Translations under genes and position numbers: made by a program
The notes under the pieces: generated by a model
The model's database searches: none
Seen by the model: the letters and a program-made list of their open reading frames with translations, nothing else
What the model was told of the DNA's origin: nothing
Source of the DNA: Rickettsiales bacterium
GTDB taxonomy: Bacteria > Pseudomonadota > Alphaproteobacteria > Rickettsiales > Rickettsiaceae
Reading direction: 5' to 3'
DNA length: 5,539 bases
Assembly (NCBI GenBank): GCA_947453775.1
Contig: CANGHM010000040.1
Location: forward strand, 1 to 5,539
Shown: positions 1 to 5,539 of the stretch, piece after piece
How the letters are laid out: the number at the start of each line of letters is the position of its first letter
Position numbering within the stretch: the stretch's first letter is position 1

Positions 1-422
1 ACCATGTCTACTTTATTCATGAATACAACGATATGAGGAACACCAACCTGACGAGCCAACAATATATGCTCTCTAGTTTGAGGCATAGGGCCATCAGCGG
101 CTGAAACAACAAGAATAGCGCCGTCCATTTGAGCAGCGCCCGTAATCATGTTTTTTACATAGTCAGCATGCCCGGGGCAATCCACGTGAGCATAGTGACG
201 AGCAGCAGTTTCATACTCAACGTGAGCAGTGGAAATTGTAATACCTCTAGCCTTCTCCTCAGGAGCAGCGTCGATATCGTCGTATCCTCTTTTCTTAGTA
301 TTACCCTCAACAGACAATACAGATGTGATAGCGGCAGTTAGTGTGGTTTTACCATGGTCAACGTGACCGATAGTTCCGATGTTAACGTGAGGCTTATTTC
401 TTTCAAATTTAGCTTTTCCCAT
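1..422 (-). CDS. tuf: Elongation factor Tu, N-terminal 140 codons (partial at left edge)
   Basis: EF-Tu is the GTPase that carries aminoacyl-tRNA to the ribosomal A site in the cytoplasm. Only the GTP-binding domain I is in the window; the reading frame continues past base 1, and the usual protein is about 395 residues. The start is ATG at 422-420, giving [21 protein letters not shown]-motifs are all present: P-loop GHVDHGKT at residues 19-26, switch I RGIT at 59-62, DCPGH at 81-85 (H85 is the GTPase-activating histidine), and NKVD at 136-139. Gln125, equivalent to the kirromycin-site Gln124 of E. coli, is kept. An AGG ten bases before the start is the only Shine-Dalgarno-like signal. The gene lies 63 bases downstream of tRNA-Gly with no promoter I can see between, so it probably shares the tRNA-Tyr promoter, as in the tufB-type operon. 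It has more C and G at third positions than its neighbours, as expected for a highly expressed gene. Confidence 0.98.
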   Translation of the reverse strand, partial: MGKAKFERNKPHVNIGTIGHVDHGKTTLTAAITSVLSVEGNTKKRGYDDIDAAPEEKARGITISTAHVEYETAARHYAHVDCPGHADYVKNMITGAAQMDGAILVVSAADGPMPQTREHILLARQVGVPHIVVFMNKVDM

Positions 423-485
423 AATAATTTAACCTGTTTAATTTTAGTTTAAGTAAAAAAATTTTTAAAATCTTGCTTCTCATTC

Positions 486-559
486 TGGAGCGGGTGATGG
501 GAATCGAACCCACACAGCCAGCTTGGAAGGCTGGGACTCTACCATTGAGCTACACCCGC
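486..559 (-). tRNA. tRNA-Gly (anticodon TCC)
   Basis: The minus strand folds as a complete 74-base cloverleaf including a genomically encoded CCA (complement of 486-488). The acceptor stem pairs GCGGGTG with CACCCGC and the discriminator base is T. The D arm contains AGCTCAATGGTAGAG, the anticodon stem pairs CCAGC with GCTGG around the loop CTTCCAA, and the T arm has GGTTCGATTCC. The anticodon TCC (complement of 525-527) reads GGA and GGG codons. It sits 17 bases after tRNA-Tyr and 63 bases before tuf, so it is most likely cut from a shared tRNA-tuf precursor transcript. Confidence 0.97.
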
Positions 560-576
560 TATAACTCTACCTATAC

Positions 577-662
577 TGGTGGAGGGAGCAGGATTCGAAC
601 CTGCGTAGGCTCTCGCCGGCAGATTTACAGTCTGATGCCATTGTCCACTCGGCCACCCCTCC
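577..662 (-). tRNA. tRNA-Tyr (anticodon GTA)
   Basis: This is an 86-base class II tRNA on the minus strand with encoded CCA (complement of 577-579) and discriminator A. The acceptor stem pairs GGAGGGG with TCCCTCC, closing with one G-T pair. The D arm holds GGCCGAGTGG, the anticodon loop is CTGTAAA with anticodon GTA (complement of 626-628), and a long variable arm around CCGGCGAGAGCC is present, as expected for bacterial Tyr tRNAs. The T arm has GGTTCGAATCC. It is the first gene of the tRNA-Tyr, tRNA-Gly, tuf unit and lies directly behind a good promoter. Confidence 0.97.
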
Positions 663-677
663 AGAGGTCATGTATGT

Positions 678-706
678 AAGATAATACATTTTTTCATTAA
701 AAGCAA
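678..706 (-). promoter_or_regulatory. Sigma70-type promoter of the tRNA-Tyr/tRNA-Gly/tuf unit
   Basis: On the minus strand the -35 box reads TTGCTT (706-701) and the -10 box TATCTT (683-678), with an ideal 17-base spacer. Each box matches the consensus at four of six positions or better. The predicted transcription start is near base 671, about eight bases before the mature 5' end of tRNA-Tyr at 662, which suits a stable-RNA operon with a short 5' leader for RNase P to remove. The promoter assignment is inference from sequence match and position. Confidence 0.6.
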
Positions 707-722
707 TTCCCTATGAGGCCTA

Positions 723-751
723 TTTACAAAAATTTTTTATATTTATATTTT
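723..751 (+). promoter_or_regulatory. Candidate rlmB promoter
   Basis: In the 145-base divergent spacer between tRNA-Tyr and rlmB, TTTACA (723-728) is followed by TATATT (744-749, 15-base spacer) or TATTTT (746-751, 17-base spacer). Transcription from here would give an AT-rich leader of about 50 bases ahead of the rlmB start at 808. The region is so rich in A and T that chance matches are likely, so this is only the best candidate. It would sit back to back with the tRNA promoter, whose -35 box begins at 706. Confidence 0.3.
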
Positions 752-807
752 AGGTTATATTAGATTTAACGGATACCTAGTTTAAAATATATCATTTCAA
801 TAAAAAA

Positions 808-1527
808 ATGCACACTTATTTCATTTACGGCAAGCACGCAACATTAGCAGCATTGCAAAATCCAAAACGCTCAATTAAAAAAGCTTTTTGCATAAAAGAC
901 TTTTGGCAAAATCCTGATTTTAAAAAATATATCAATATGCACCATTTTCAAGAAAAAACCAGAGCAGAGCTAGACAAACTATTGGGAACAAATTGTGTGC
1001 ATCAAGGAATAGCTATAGAAACTCAAGCCCTGACATGCAACGAAATAAAAGACTTAGACCTTAGCAAAGAGAAAACAATAGTAATTTTGGATCAAATCAC
1101 AGATATGCATAATTTTGGCAGCATCTTAAGGTCCGCCAGCACCTTTGGTACTAAAATTATTATAACCGCATCTAAAAATTGCGTCAAAGAAAATGGCACC
1201 TTGGCCAAAACATCTAGCGGAGCTTTAGAAATGGTGCAAATTGTTGAAGTGGTTAATATCAATCAAACAATTGAATTTTTAAAAAAAATAGGCTTTTGGA
1301 TAATTGGGCTAGATCATAATGCAAATAGCTATCTACACAACTACTCCATACCAAATCAAGTAGCTATTATTCTTGGTAGTGAAGGTAGTGGAATAAGAAA
1401 ATTAACAAAAGAAAAGTGTGACTCATTAGTAAAAATACCAATACTACAAGAGAATAGCCTAGATAGCCTGAATGTTTCAGTAGCTGCGTCAATTTCGCTA
1501 TATGAAATATTTAAACAAAGAATTTAA
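808..1527 (+). CDS. rlmB: SpoU/TrmH-family 23S rRNA (guanosine-2'-O-)-methyltransferase
   Basis: Members of this SPOUT family transfer a methyl group from S-adenosylmethionine to a ribose 2'-OH; RlmB modifies Gm2251 (E. coli numbering) in the 23S rRNA P-loop. The 239-residue product is near the usual RlmB length of about 245. Residues 3-75 are an L30e-like RNA-binding domain, with YGKHATLAAL at the N-terminus and the typical HQGI at 65-68. The SPOUT knot domain has motif 1 from DQITDMHNFGSILRSA (N102, R108), motif 2 ILGSEGSGIRKL (E192), and motif 3 SLNVSVAASI at 220-229 (S220, N222). The residues usually held to be catalytic are therefore present. An in-frame TAG at 778-780 limits the start; ATG 808 directly follows A7 and has no Shine-Dalgarno match. 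The family match is firm, but which rRNA or tRNA nucleotide is modified is inferred. Being divergent from tRNA-Tyr and 89 bases ahead of ctpA, it may be co-transcribed with the latter. Confidence 0.92.
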   Translation: MHTYFIYGKHATLAALQNPKRSIKKAFCIKDFWQNPDFKKYINMHHFQEKTRAELDKLLGTNCVHQGIAIETQALTCNEIKDLDLSKEKTIVILDQITDMHNFGSILRSASTFGTKIIITASKNCVKENGTLAKTSSGALEMVQIVEVVNINQTIEFLKKIGFWIIGLDHNANSYLHNYSIPNQVAIILGSEGSGIRKLTKEKCDSLVKIPILQENSLDSLNVSVAASISLYEIFKQRI

Positions 1528-1575
1528 AGCAAAAAAATACCAAAAACTTGCCATCATGCCGCTTTACATATATCA

Positions 1576-1605
1576 TTGACTATTAAGAAATATTTATAAC
1601 ATAAA
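1576..1605 (+). promoter_or_regulatory. Weak candidate promoter for ctpA
   Basis: The 89-base gap between rlmB and ctpA contains TTGACT (1576-1581), a five-of-six match to the -35 consensus, followed after 18 bases by CATAAA (1600-1605), a weaker -10 match. The transcript would start only a few bases before the ctpA ATG at 1617, so it would be leaderless or nearly so, which fits the lack of a Shine-Dalgarno sequence there. I see no terminator hairpin in this gap, so read-through from rlmB is equally possible. Confidence 0.25.
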
Positions 1606-1616
1606 CTATAAAATAT

Positions 1617-2972
1617 ATGACCAAAAACATTAAAATGTGGATTATCACCTTATTTTTCGTCATTTTTACAAGCCAAATAACACAGGCAGATGACTCTACC
1701 ATCAATGAAAATAAAGCCCAAGATCATCACTCGAAAGAATATTATACAAAACAAATAGATGGTCTTTTTGACATTGTCTGCAAAGACTATGTCGAGCCAC
1801 CAGAGAAACAACAAATGATTGATGCAGCCATAAAAGGCATGCTCCAATCACTAGACCCACACTCATACTATTTTATCGATGAAGAATTAAGCGACTTTAT
1901 GAACCAAACCGAAGGACATTTTGGAGGGATCGGCGTGGAAATAACTTACGAAGAAGGTTTAATTAAAGTAATATCGCCAATAGACGATTTGCCAGCGGAT
2001 AAAGTCGGCATCAAGCCAGGAGACTATATCGTGTATGTTGACGATGAGTCGGTCAAAACACTAGGATTTTACAAATCTGTCAAAAAAATGCGCGGTAAAG
2101 AAGGAACTAAAGTAAAACTTACCATAGCACGAGATGGAGAAAATAAACCACTAGAATTTACCTTAATACGCGATATTGTGAAAATTCAATCAGTTAAATA
2201 CCGAGATGAAAACGACATAGCATATGTTCGCATTAGTACATTCAATGAAAATACCACAAATGAATTAAAACAAGCATTTGTGGAACTAAGAAAAAATAAA
2301 AACCTAGAAGGTATAATTTTAGATTTACGCAATAATGGCGGAGGTCTATTAGATCAAGCTATCAAAGTATCAGAGTATTTTATCGAATCTGGAAAAATCG
2401 TCTCCACAAAAGGCAGGCATGCAGCGAAAGATGCAACATTCAATTCAAACGTATTTGCCGACAAAGCCCCCAAATTAACCATGGTTACTTTAATTAATTC
2501 AGGCTCAGCTTCAGCATCTGAAATTGTTGCAGGAGCCTTGCAAGACCATGCAAGATCGATTATCTTAGGCACTAAATCATTTGGGAAAGGATCTGTACAA
2601 AGCATTTTTCGCATAGACCAAAGATCTGCCATGAAAATCACAACTGCAAAATACTACACCCCAAACGGCAGATCTATACAAGCCGAAGGAATCCAGCCAG
2701 ATATTTTTGTAGAAATGGCCAAAGTCGAATACTCTAATCCCGAGGATGAAGAAAAAAAGAAAGTTTTTGAAAAGTCATACAGCAATCATCTAAAGGGAGA
2801 AAAAGAGCTCACTAAAGAGCAAGATACAAAAATCACAACACCACCTAGCAACGAAAAGAAAATTGATCAGCTAAGCGATATTTATAAAAAAGATTATCAA
2901 TATGCCAGAGCATTTGACCTGATTAAAGCCTTAAATATAGCTAAAAATAAAGATCTAATAAAAAATAAATAG
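1617..2972 (+). CDS. ctpA: Carboxyl-terminal processing protease, S41A family
   Basis: This is a secreted serine protease of the CtpA/Prc family, which trims or degrades envelope proteins from their C-terminus. The 451-residue product starts with a signal peptide: lysines at 3 and 6, a hydrophobic stretch from about 8 to 18, and a likely cut after TQA at residue 24, placing it in the periplasm. An N-terminal helical segment (about 40-95, with SLDPHSYYF) is followed by a PDZ domain (about 98-185, GGIGVEI and GIKPGDYIVYVDD) and the S41 core. Comparison with CtpB and plant D1 protease spacing gives the nucleophile S299 in NSGSASASEI, general base K324 in SFGKGSVQ, and Q328, so the enzyme looks active. 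DLRNNGGG at 236-243 is the usual strand before the active site, and YYTPNGRSIQAEGIQPDI (346-363) is also canonical. A charged tail of about 80 residues ends the protein. An in-frame TAA at 1602-1604 limits the start. It ends 14 bases from the convergent yebC. Confidence 0.95.
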   Translation: MTKNIKMWIITLFFVIFTSQITQADDSTINENKAQDHHSKEYYTKQIDGLFDIVCKDYVEPPEKQQMIDAAIKGMLQSLDPHSYYFIDEELSDFMNQTEGHFGGIGVEITYEEGLIKVISPIDDLPADKVGIKPGDYIVYVDDESVKTLGFYKSVKKMRGKEGTKVKLTIARDGENKPLEFTLIRDIVKIQSVKYRDENDIAYVRISTFNENTTNELKQAFVELRKNKNLEGIILDLRNNGGGLLDQAIKVSEYFIESGKIVSTKGRHAAKDATFNSNVFADKAPKLTMVTLINSGSASASEIVAGALQDHARSIILGTKSFGKGSVQSIFRIDQRSAMKITTAKYYTPNGRSIQAEGIQPDIFVEMAKVEYSNPEDEEKKKVFEKSYSNHLKGEKELTKEQDTKITTPPSNEKKIDQLSDIYKKDYQYARAFDLIKALNIAKNKDLIKNK

Positions 2973-2986
2973 CCAGTTAGAAAAAA

Positions 2987-3712
2987 TTACAAGATGCAAT
3001 GATTAGTGTAAACATTTTGCACATCATCGCTTTCTTCTAATGCATCTATCAGCTTCATCAAAGTTTTTAGCCTCTCTTCATCTTCAATTAAGATATTATT
3101 GCTAGGCCTCCAACCTATATGCGCCACAGCAGGGTCTCCCAAATATTTAGATAAAATATCCATACTATTTGCAAAATTCACAATATTTGTATAAAAAGTA
3201 TGCAGCTCATCATCTGAGACGAAATCCACAGCATCAATCTCAATAGCTAGCTCCATAACCTTATCACTATTAGCCAAACTCACAGGATACGACAATATTC
3301 CCACATGCTGAAACATAAAACTAACACTACCCGTCTCGCCCAGATTACCACCATACTTACTAAACAAAGAGCGTACATCAGAGGCAGTTCTATTGCGATT
3401 ATCAGTTAATGCCTCAACTATTACAGCTATACCACCGCTAGCAAAGCCTTCATACCTAATCTCAAAGTATTCATCCTGATTATCATCGCCACTACAGTGC
3501 TTAATAGCTTTATCAATACGCTCTTTAGGTAAGTTAGCACCTCTAGCAATAGAAATAGCATGTCTAAGGCGACTATTGCTCTCAGGATCAATACCACCAG
3601 CCTTAGCAGCTGTAATGATGTCTCTGACTAATTTGGTAAAGATTTTAGCTCTTTTTTGATCTTGAGCACCTTTGCGATGTTGAATATTTTTAAATTTTGA
3701 GTGTCCTGCCAT
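2987..3712 (-). CDS. yebC: YebC/TACO1-family protein
   Basis: YebC proteins were long annotated as transcriptional regulators. The human relative TACO1 activates translation of mitochondrial COX1, and bacterial members have more recently been linked to relief of ribosome stalling, so a role at the ribosome is the better guess. The 241-residue product has the usual family length. The signature N-terminus MAGHSKFKNIQHRKGAQD is intact, followed by LPKERIDKAI (61-70), EIRYEGFASGGIAVIVEALTDN split across 84-105, RNRTASDVRSLFSKYGGNLGETGSV (106-130) and ALEESDDVQNVY (224-235) near the C-terminus. The Phe-Lys at residues 7-8, in place of the common Trp-Ala, resembles rickettsial sequences as I recall them. 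A GGGG run four bases before ATG (3712-3710) serves as the ribosome-binding signal. It lies 24 bases downstream of infA on the same strand, with no terminator between, so co-transcription is likely. Confidence 0.96.
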   Translation of the reverse strand: MAGHSKFKNIQHRKGAQDQKRAKIFTKLVRDIITAAKAGGIDPESNSRLRHAISIARGANLPKERIDKAIKHCSGDDNQDEYFEIRYEGFASGGIAVIVEALTDNRNRTASDVRSLFSKYGGNLGETGSVSFMFQHVGILSYPVSLANSDKVMELAIEIDAVDFVSDDELHTFYTNIVNFANSMDILSKYLGDPAVAHIGWRPSNNILIEDEERLKTLMKLIDALEESDDVQNVYTNHCIL

Positions 3713-3736
3713 AAAACCCCATCAAATTGTTAAGAA

Positions 3737-3958
3737 CTATTTATATCTATGTATTATTCTGCCCTTTGTAAGATCATAAGGGGTCATTTCAACCTTAACC
3801 TTATCAGCAGCAAGGATTCGAATACGATTTTTACGTATCTTGCCAGAAATATGAGCCATAATTTCATGACCATTATCAAGCTTTACCCTAAAAGTACCAC
3901 CAGGCAAAGCCTCAAGTATTATACCCTCTAACTCTATTAACTCTTCTTTTGTCGACAT
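3737..3958 (-). CDS. infA: Translation initiation factor IF-1
   Basis: IF-1 binds the A site of the 30S subunit during initiation and stimulates IF-2 and IF-3. The 73-residue product is a single S1-type OB fold of normal length (E. coli IF-1 has 72). Diagnostic stretches are [20 protein letters not shown] (18-37), [12 protein letters not shown] (38-49) and the C-terminal [20 protein letters not shown] (52-71). The ATG at 3958-3956 gives [12 protein letters not shown], which fits the family start. No Shine-Dalgarno match precedes it; the leader just upstream instead has CATCATCGCATCATT. It heads the minus-strand pair with yebC and is divergent from the symporter gene across 256 bases. Confidence 0.98.
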   Translation of the reverse strand: MSTKEELIELEGIILEALPGGTFRVKLDNGHEIMAHISGKIRKNRIRILAADKVKVEMTPYDLTKGRIIHRYK

Positions 3959-4041
3959 AATGATGCGATGATGTTTAATGATTTTGCTCGTTTAAATTAA
4001 ATTTGCAGATTGAAAATTGATCGTTAAAATCGTAAAATATA

Positions 4042-4070
4042 ACTGTAACAGAAAATGTCGAGTATATCAA
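4042..4070 (-). promoter_or_regulatory. Candidate promoter of the infA-yebC unit
   Basis: On the minus strand TTGATA (4070-4065, five of six to the -35 consensus) is followed after exactly 17 bases by TACAGT (4047-4042, four of six to the -10 consensus). Transcription would begin near 4035 and leave a leader of about 75 bases before the infA start. A shifted alternative pairs TCGACA with TATTTT, spacer 16, a few bases downstream. The long leader gives room for translational control, but I see no known riboswitch or stable fold in it. Confidence 0.45.
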
Positions 4071-4139
4071 ATTATGCTCACTATTTCTGATAAATAAAAT
4101 TAATAAGTTAAGCTAAAAATAATCATAAAAATATATCTA

Positions 4140-4159
4140 GCAACAAAGGTTGCGTTTTT
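4140..4159 (+). terminator. Terminator-like hairpin with T tract
   Basis: GCAAC (4140-4144) and GTTGC (4149-4153) form a five-pair stem with a four-base AAAG loop, followed by G and five Ts (4155-4159). This is the shape of a short Rho-independent terminator read on the plus strand. The stem is weak, with three G-C pairs. No plus-strand gene lies between 3959 and here for it to terminate, so it could serve an unannotated small transcript or be an operator-like dyad at the symporter promoter, whose candidate -35 overlaps the right arm. It could also be chance. Confidence 0.3.
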
Positions 4160-4179
4160 ACGAAGAGCATTTTTAGTAT
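4150..4179 (+). promoter_or_regulatory. Candidate promoter of the symporter gene
   Basis: TTGCGT (4150-4155) and TAGTAT (4174-4179) are separated by 18 bases and each match the sigma70 boxes at about four of six positions. Transcription would start near 4186, giving a leader of about 29 bases that contains the strong Shine-Dalgarno sequence at 4205-4209. The -35 box overlaps the right arm of the hairpin at 4140-4153. A second inverted repeat, AGCAT (4166-4170) with ATGCT (4180-4184), spans the -10 box, so a repressor or activator could act here. This is inference in an AT-rich region. Confidence 0.3.
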
Positions 4180-4214
4180 ATGCTGTGTATTAATAATCAA
4201 ATTTAGGGATTTAC

Positions 4215-5539
4215 ATGTTAGATAATGCAATAATAGGGATATATCTATGCTTTTTGCTTGCTGTAGGTCTTTACAACAAATCCAGAAGTGACAATATGCG
4301 CCACTACGCCCAAATCACTCCAAACATACAAAGTAAACTATATTTGCTATTTGCAACTCTGTTTACTAACAGCGTTGGTGGTGGAACGGTCTTTGGCTTA
4401 TCTGAAAGAGTTTTTAGCCAGGATTTATCTTATGTTTATGCCGTAGCGCTTACGGTTATTATAGACCTTCTAGCAGCAACATTTTGGATACCCAAGATCG
4501 CAAAATATTATGGCGTAATTAGCTTGGGAGAAATTTTTGCAAAATACTATGGCAAACTGGGTCGAATATTTATTGGCATAACCGCAAGCATGGTATCATT
4601 TGGATATGTTGCAATTCAGATATCTGTAAGTAGTCGAATTTTTGAATATATTTTACATGTAAACTACGTTGAAGGAGTAATATTAAGCTACCTAATTCTT
4701 ATTACATATACTGCGATAGGGGGCTTAAAATCCATTGTAATGACTAATTTTTTACAATTCATAGCTACTATAGCCTTTGTACCAATAGTGGCAATAATAG
4801 GGGTTTATCATTTAGGAGTACAGAATTTTTTAGTCATGATACCTGAAGCAAAATACAATATCCAATATTTTACACAAGATATATTTTTATTGTTTCTAAG
4901 CTTTAGTTTTTTAGGCATGAATCCTTCGTTTATTCAGCGAGCTTTTATGACAGAAAATTATCGCCAAACCCAAAAAGCCATTTTGATAAAATCTGGTATA
5001 TACCTGCTTTTCTTGGTATTTATAGCAATCAATGGACTAATAGCCCATGTTTACTGCGCTGATTTAACAGATAGCAACATGGCTATGTTAGCACTAGTAG
5101 ATAAAATAATACCGATCGGAATCAAAGGGTTGGTTATATTAGGCTTTTTAGCAGCTATTATGTCTAGTGCCGACGCAGAGCTTAACATCGCCTCTATTAG
5201 CTTAATTAACGATGTATTCATACCCATTTTTAATCTAAAAGATAATAAAATAATGGTCCTACTTACACAAATTGGCACAGTAATTATTGGAAGTTTTGCA
5301 ATATTTTTAGCATTACGCTTTCATAATATTATTGAGTTAATACTATTCGTAGGAGGACTATGGCTGCCTTTAATTTTACCAGCATTTATTGCCTCGCTAT
5401 ATGATATTACGATCTCTAAAAGTGGTTTAATTATTTGCGCCATAGCTGGAGGATCAGCATTTACTTACTGGCAAATTCATTTTGCTGACCAAACTAGCCT
5501 TAAAAGCGCTTTTATAGGATTAGTGGCAAATTTAATGGT
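4215..5539 (+). CDS. Sodium:solute symporter (SSS) family membrane protein, partial at right edge
   Basis: SSS proteins couple inward sodium movement to uptake of proline, sugars, pantothenate or carboxylates across the inner membrane. The frame is open for 441 codons and is cut by the window end, with no stop seen. The start is firm: AGGGA (4205-4209) lies five bases before ATG and an in-frame TAA sits at 4194-4196. About 12 hydrophobic segments are visible, near residues 4-20, 43-61, 72-92, 118-138, 152-170, 178-199, 222-236, 260-279, 302-317, 347-367, 373-396 and 402-418. Family marks are TNSVGGGTVFG (51-61) in the first core helix, IGGLKSIVMTNFLQFIAT (168-185), FIQRAFMTEN (239-248) and AAIMSSADAELN (313-324), where S317 and S318 match the Na2-site serines. 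The first loop lacks the usual YFLAGR-like motif. The substrate cannot be told. Some SSS proteins are fused to histidine kinases, so the missing C-terminus matters. It is divergent from infA. Confidence 0.9.
   Translation, partial: MLDNAIIGIYLCFLLAVGLYNKSRSDNMRHYAQITPNIQSKLYLLFATLFTNSVGGGTVFGLSERVFSQDLSYVYAVALTVIIDLLAATFWIPKIAKYYGVISLGEIFAKYYGKLGRIFIGITASMVSFGYVAIQISVSSRIFEYILHVNYVEGVILSYLILITYTAIGGLKSIVMTNFLQFIATIAFVPIVAIIGVYHLGVQNFLVMIPEAKYNIQYFTQDIFLLFLSFSFLGMNPSFIQRAFMTENYRQTQKAILIKSGIYLLFLVFIAINGLIAHVYCADLTDSNMAMLALVDKIIPIGIKGLVILGFLAAIMSSADAELNIASISLINDVFIPIFNLKDNKIMVLLTQIGTVIIGSFAIFLALRFHNIIELILFVGGLWLPLILPAFIASLYDITISKSGLIICAIAGGSAFTYWQIHFADQTSLKSAFIGLVANLM

Noticed and set aside
129..341. 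A 70-codon plus-strand reading frame
   Set aside because: It lies wholly opposite the highly conserved tuf GTPase domain and has no recognisable protein character of its own.
423..485. Possible promoter or tRNA remnant between tRNA-Gly and tuf
   Set aside because: The stretch is nearly all A and T with a TTTTTAAAAATTTT-like palindrome but no credible -35/-10 pair and no cloverleaf; it reads as a simple operon spacer.
473..679. A 68-codon plus-strand reading frame containing MGIEPTQPAWKAGTLPLSYT
   Set aside because: It is the antisense reading of tRNA-Gly and tRNA-Tyr. The GIEPT...WKAGTLPLSYTR string is a well-known false protein made by translating across tRNA genes.
2354..2641. A 95-codon minus-strand reading frame, and a similar one at 1650-1847
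   Set aside because: Both are opposite the conserved ctpA frame, which encodes the signal peptide, PDZ and S41 motifs in this stretch; they have no family features.
3749..3931. A 60-codon plus-strand reading frame
   Set aside because: It is the antisense shadow of infA, whose product is an unmistakable IF-1.
4021..4037. Short direct repeat TCGTTAAAA/TCGTAAAA ahead of infA
   Set aside because: It is two imperfect copies of eight or nine bases in an AT-rich spacer, too little to call an operator, iteron or repeat element.
5051..5278. A 75-codon minus-strand reading frame with hydrophobic stretches
   Set aside because: It lies opposite the symporter coding sequence; antisense frames of membrane protein genes are often hydrophobic, and there is no ribosome-binding signal or family match.
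1..5539. Search for mobile elements, CRISPR arrays, Rickettsia-type palindromic inserts, toxin-antitoxin or defence genes
   Set aside because: No transposase, integrase, regularly spaced repeats or in-frame palindromic insert was seen; the genes have normal family lengths and intact motifs, so the window looks like ordinary core chromosome.

Overview
The window comes from an AT-rich bacterial chromosome, roughly one third G+C by eye. It carries mostly conserved housekeeping genes in short, compact transcription units. The best lineage guess is an alphaproteobacterium of the Rickettsiales type, probably host-associated. The grounds are the low G+C, the tRNA-Tyr/tRNA-Gly/tuf linkage, an EF-Tu N-terminus close to rickettsial ones as I remember them, and a YebC N-terminus (MAGHSKFKNIQHRKGAQD) with the Phe-Lys version I associate with Rickettsia. 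This placement is inference from memory; no search was run.

Layout, left to right. On the minus strand, bases 662 to 1 form one unit: tRNA-Tyr(GTA), tRNA-Gly(TCC), then the first 140 codons of tuf (EF-Tu), which runs off the left edge. A good sigma70-type promoter lies just ahead of tRNA-Tyr. Divergent from it on the plus strand is a SpoU-family 23S rRNA 2'-O-methyltransferase (rlmB, 808-1527), followed after 89 bases by a secreted carboxyl-terminal processing protease (ctpA, 1617-2972). Converging on ctpA with only 14 bases between is a minus-strand pair, infA (IF-1, 3737-3958) and yebC (2987-3712), 24 bases apart and probably co-transcribed. A 256-base AT-rich spacer (3959-4214) holds the infA promoter, one or two small hairpins and the likely promoter of a plus-strand sodium:solute symporter (4215 to the right edge). 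The symporter is open for 441 codons and is cut off by the window end.

Functionally, most of the window serves translation: EF-Tu, two tRNAs, an rRNA methyltransferase, IF-1 and YebC, a family increasingly tied to ribosome function. CtpA (envelope protein processing) and the symporter (uptake or sensing at the inner membrane) are the exceptions. I see no mobile element, CRISPR array, prophage gene or defence system, and nothing that looks like a new multi-gene system. The points most worth a second look are the infA-yebC pairing, the terminator-like hairpin with no obvious gene feeding it, and how the truncated symporter ends.
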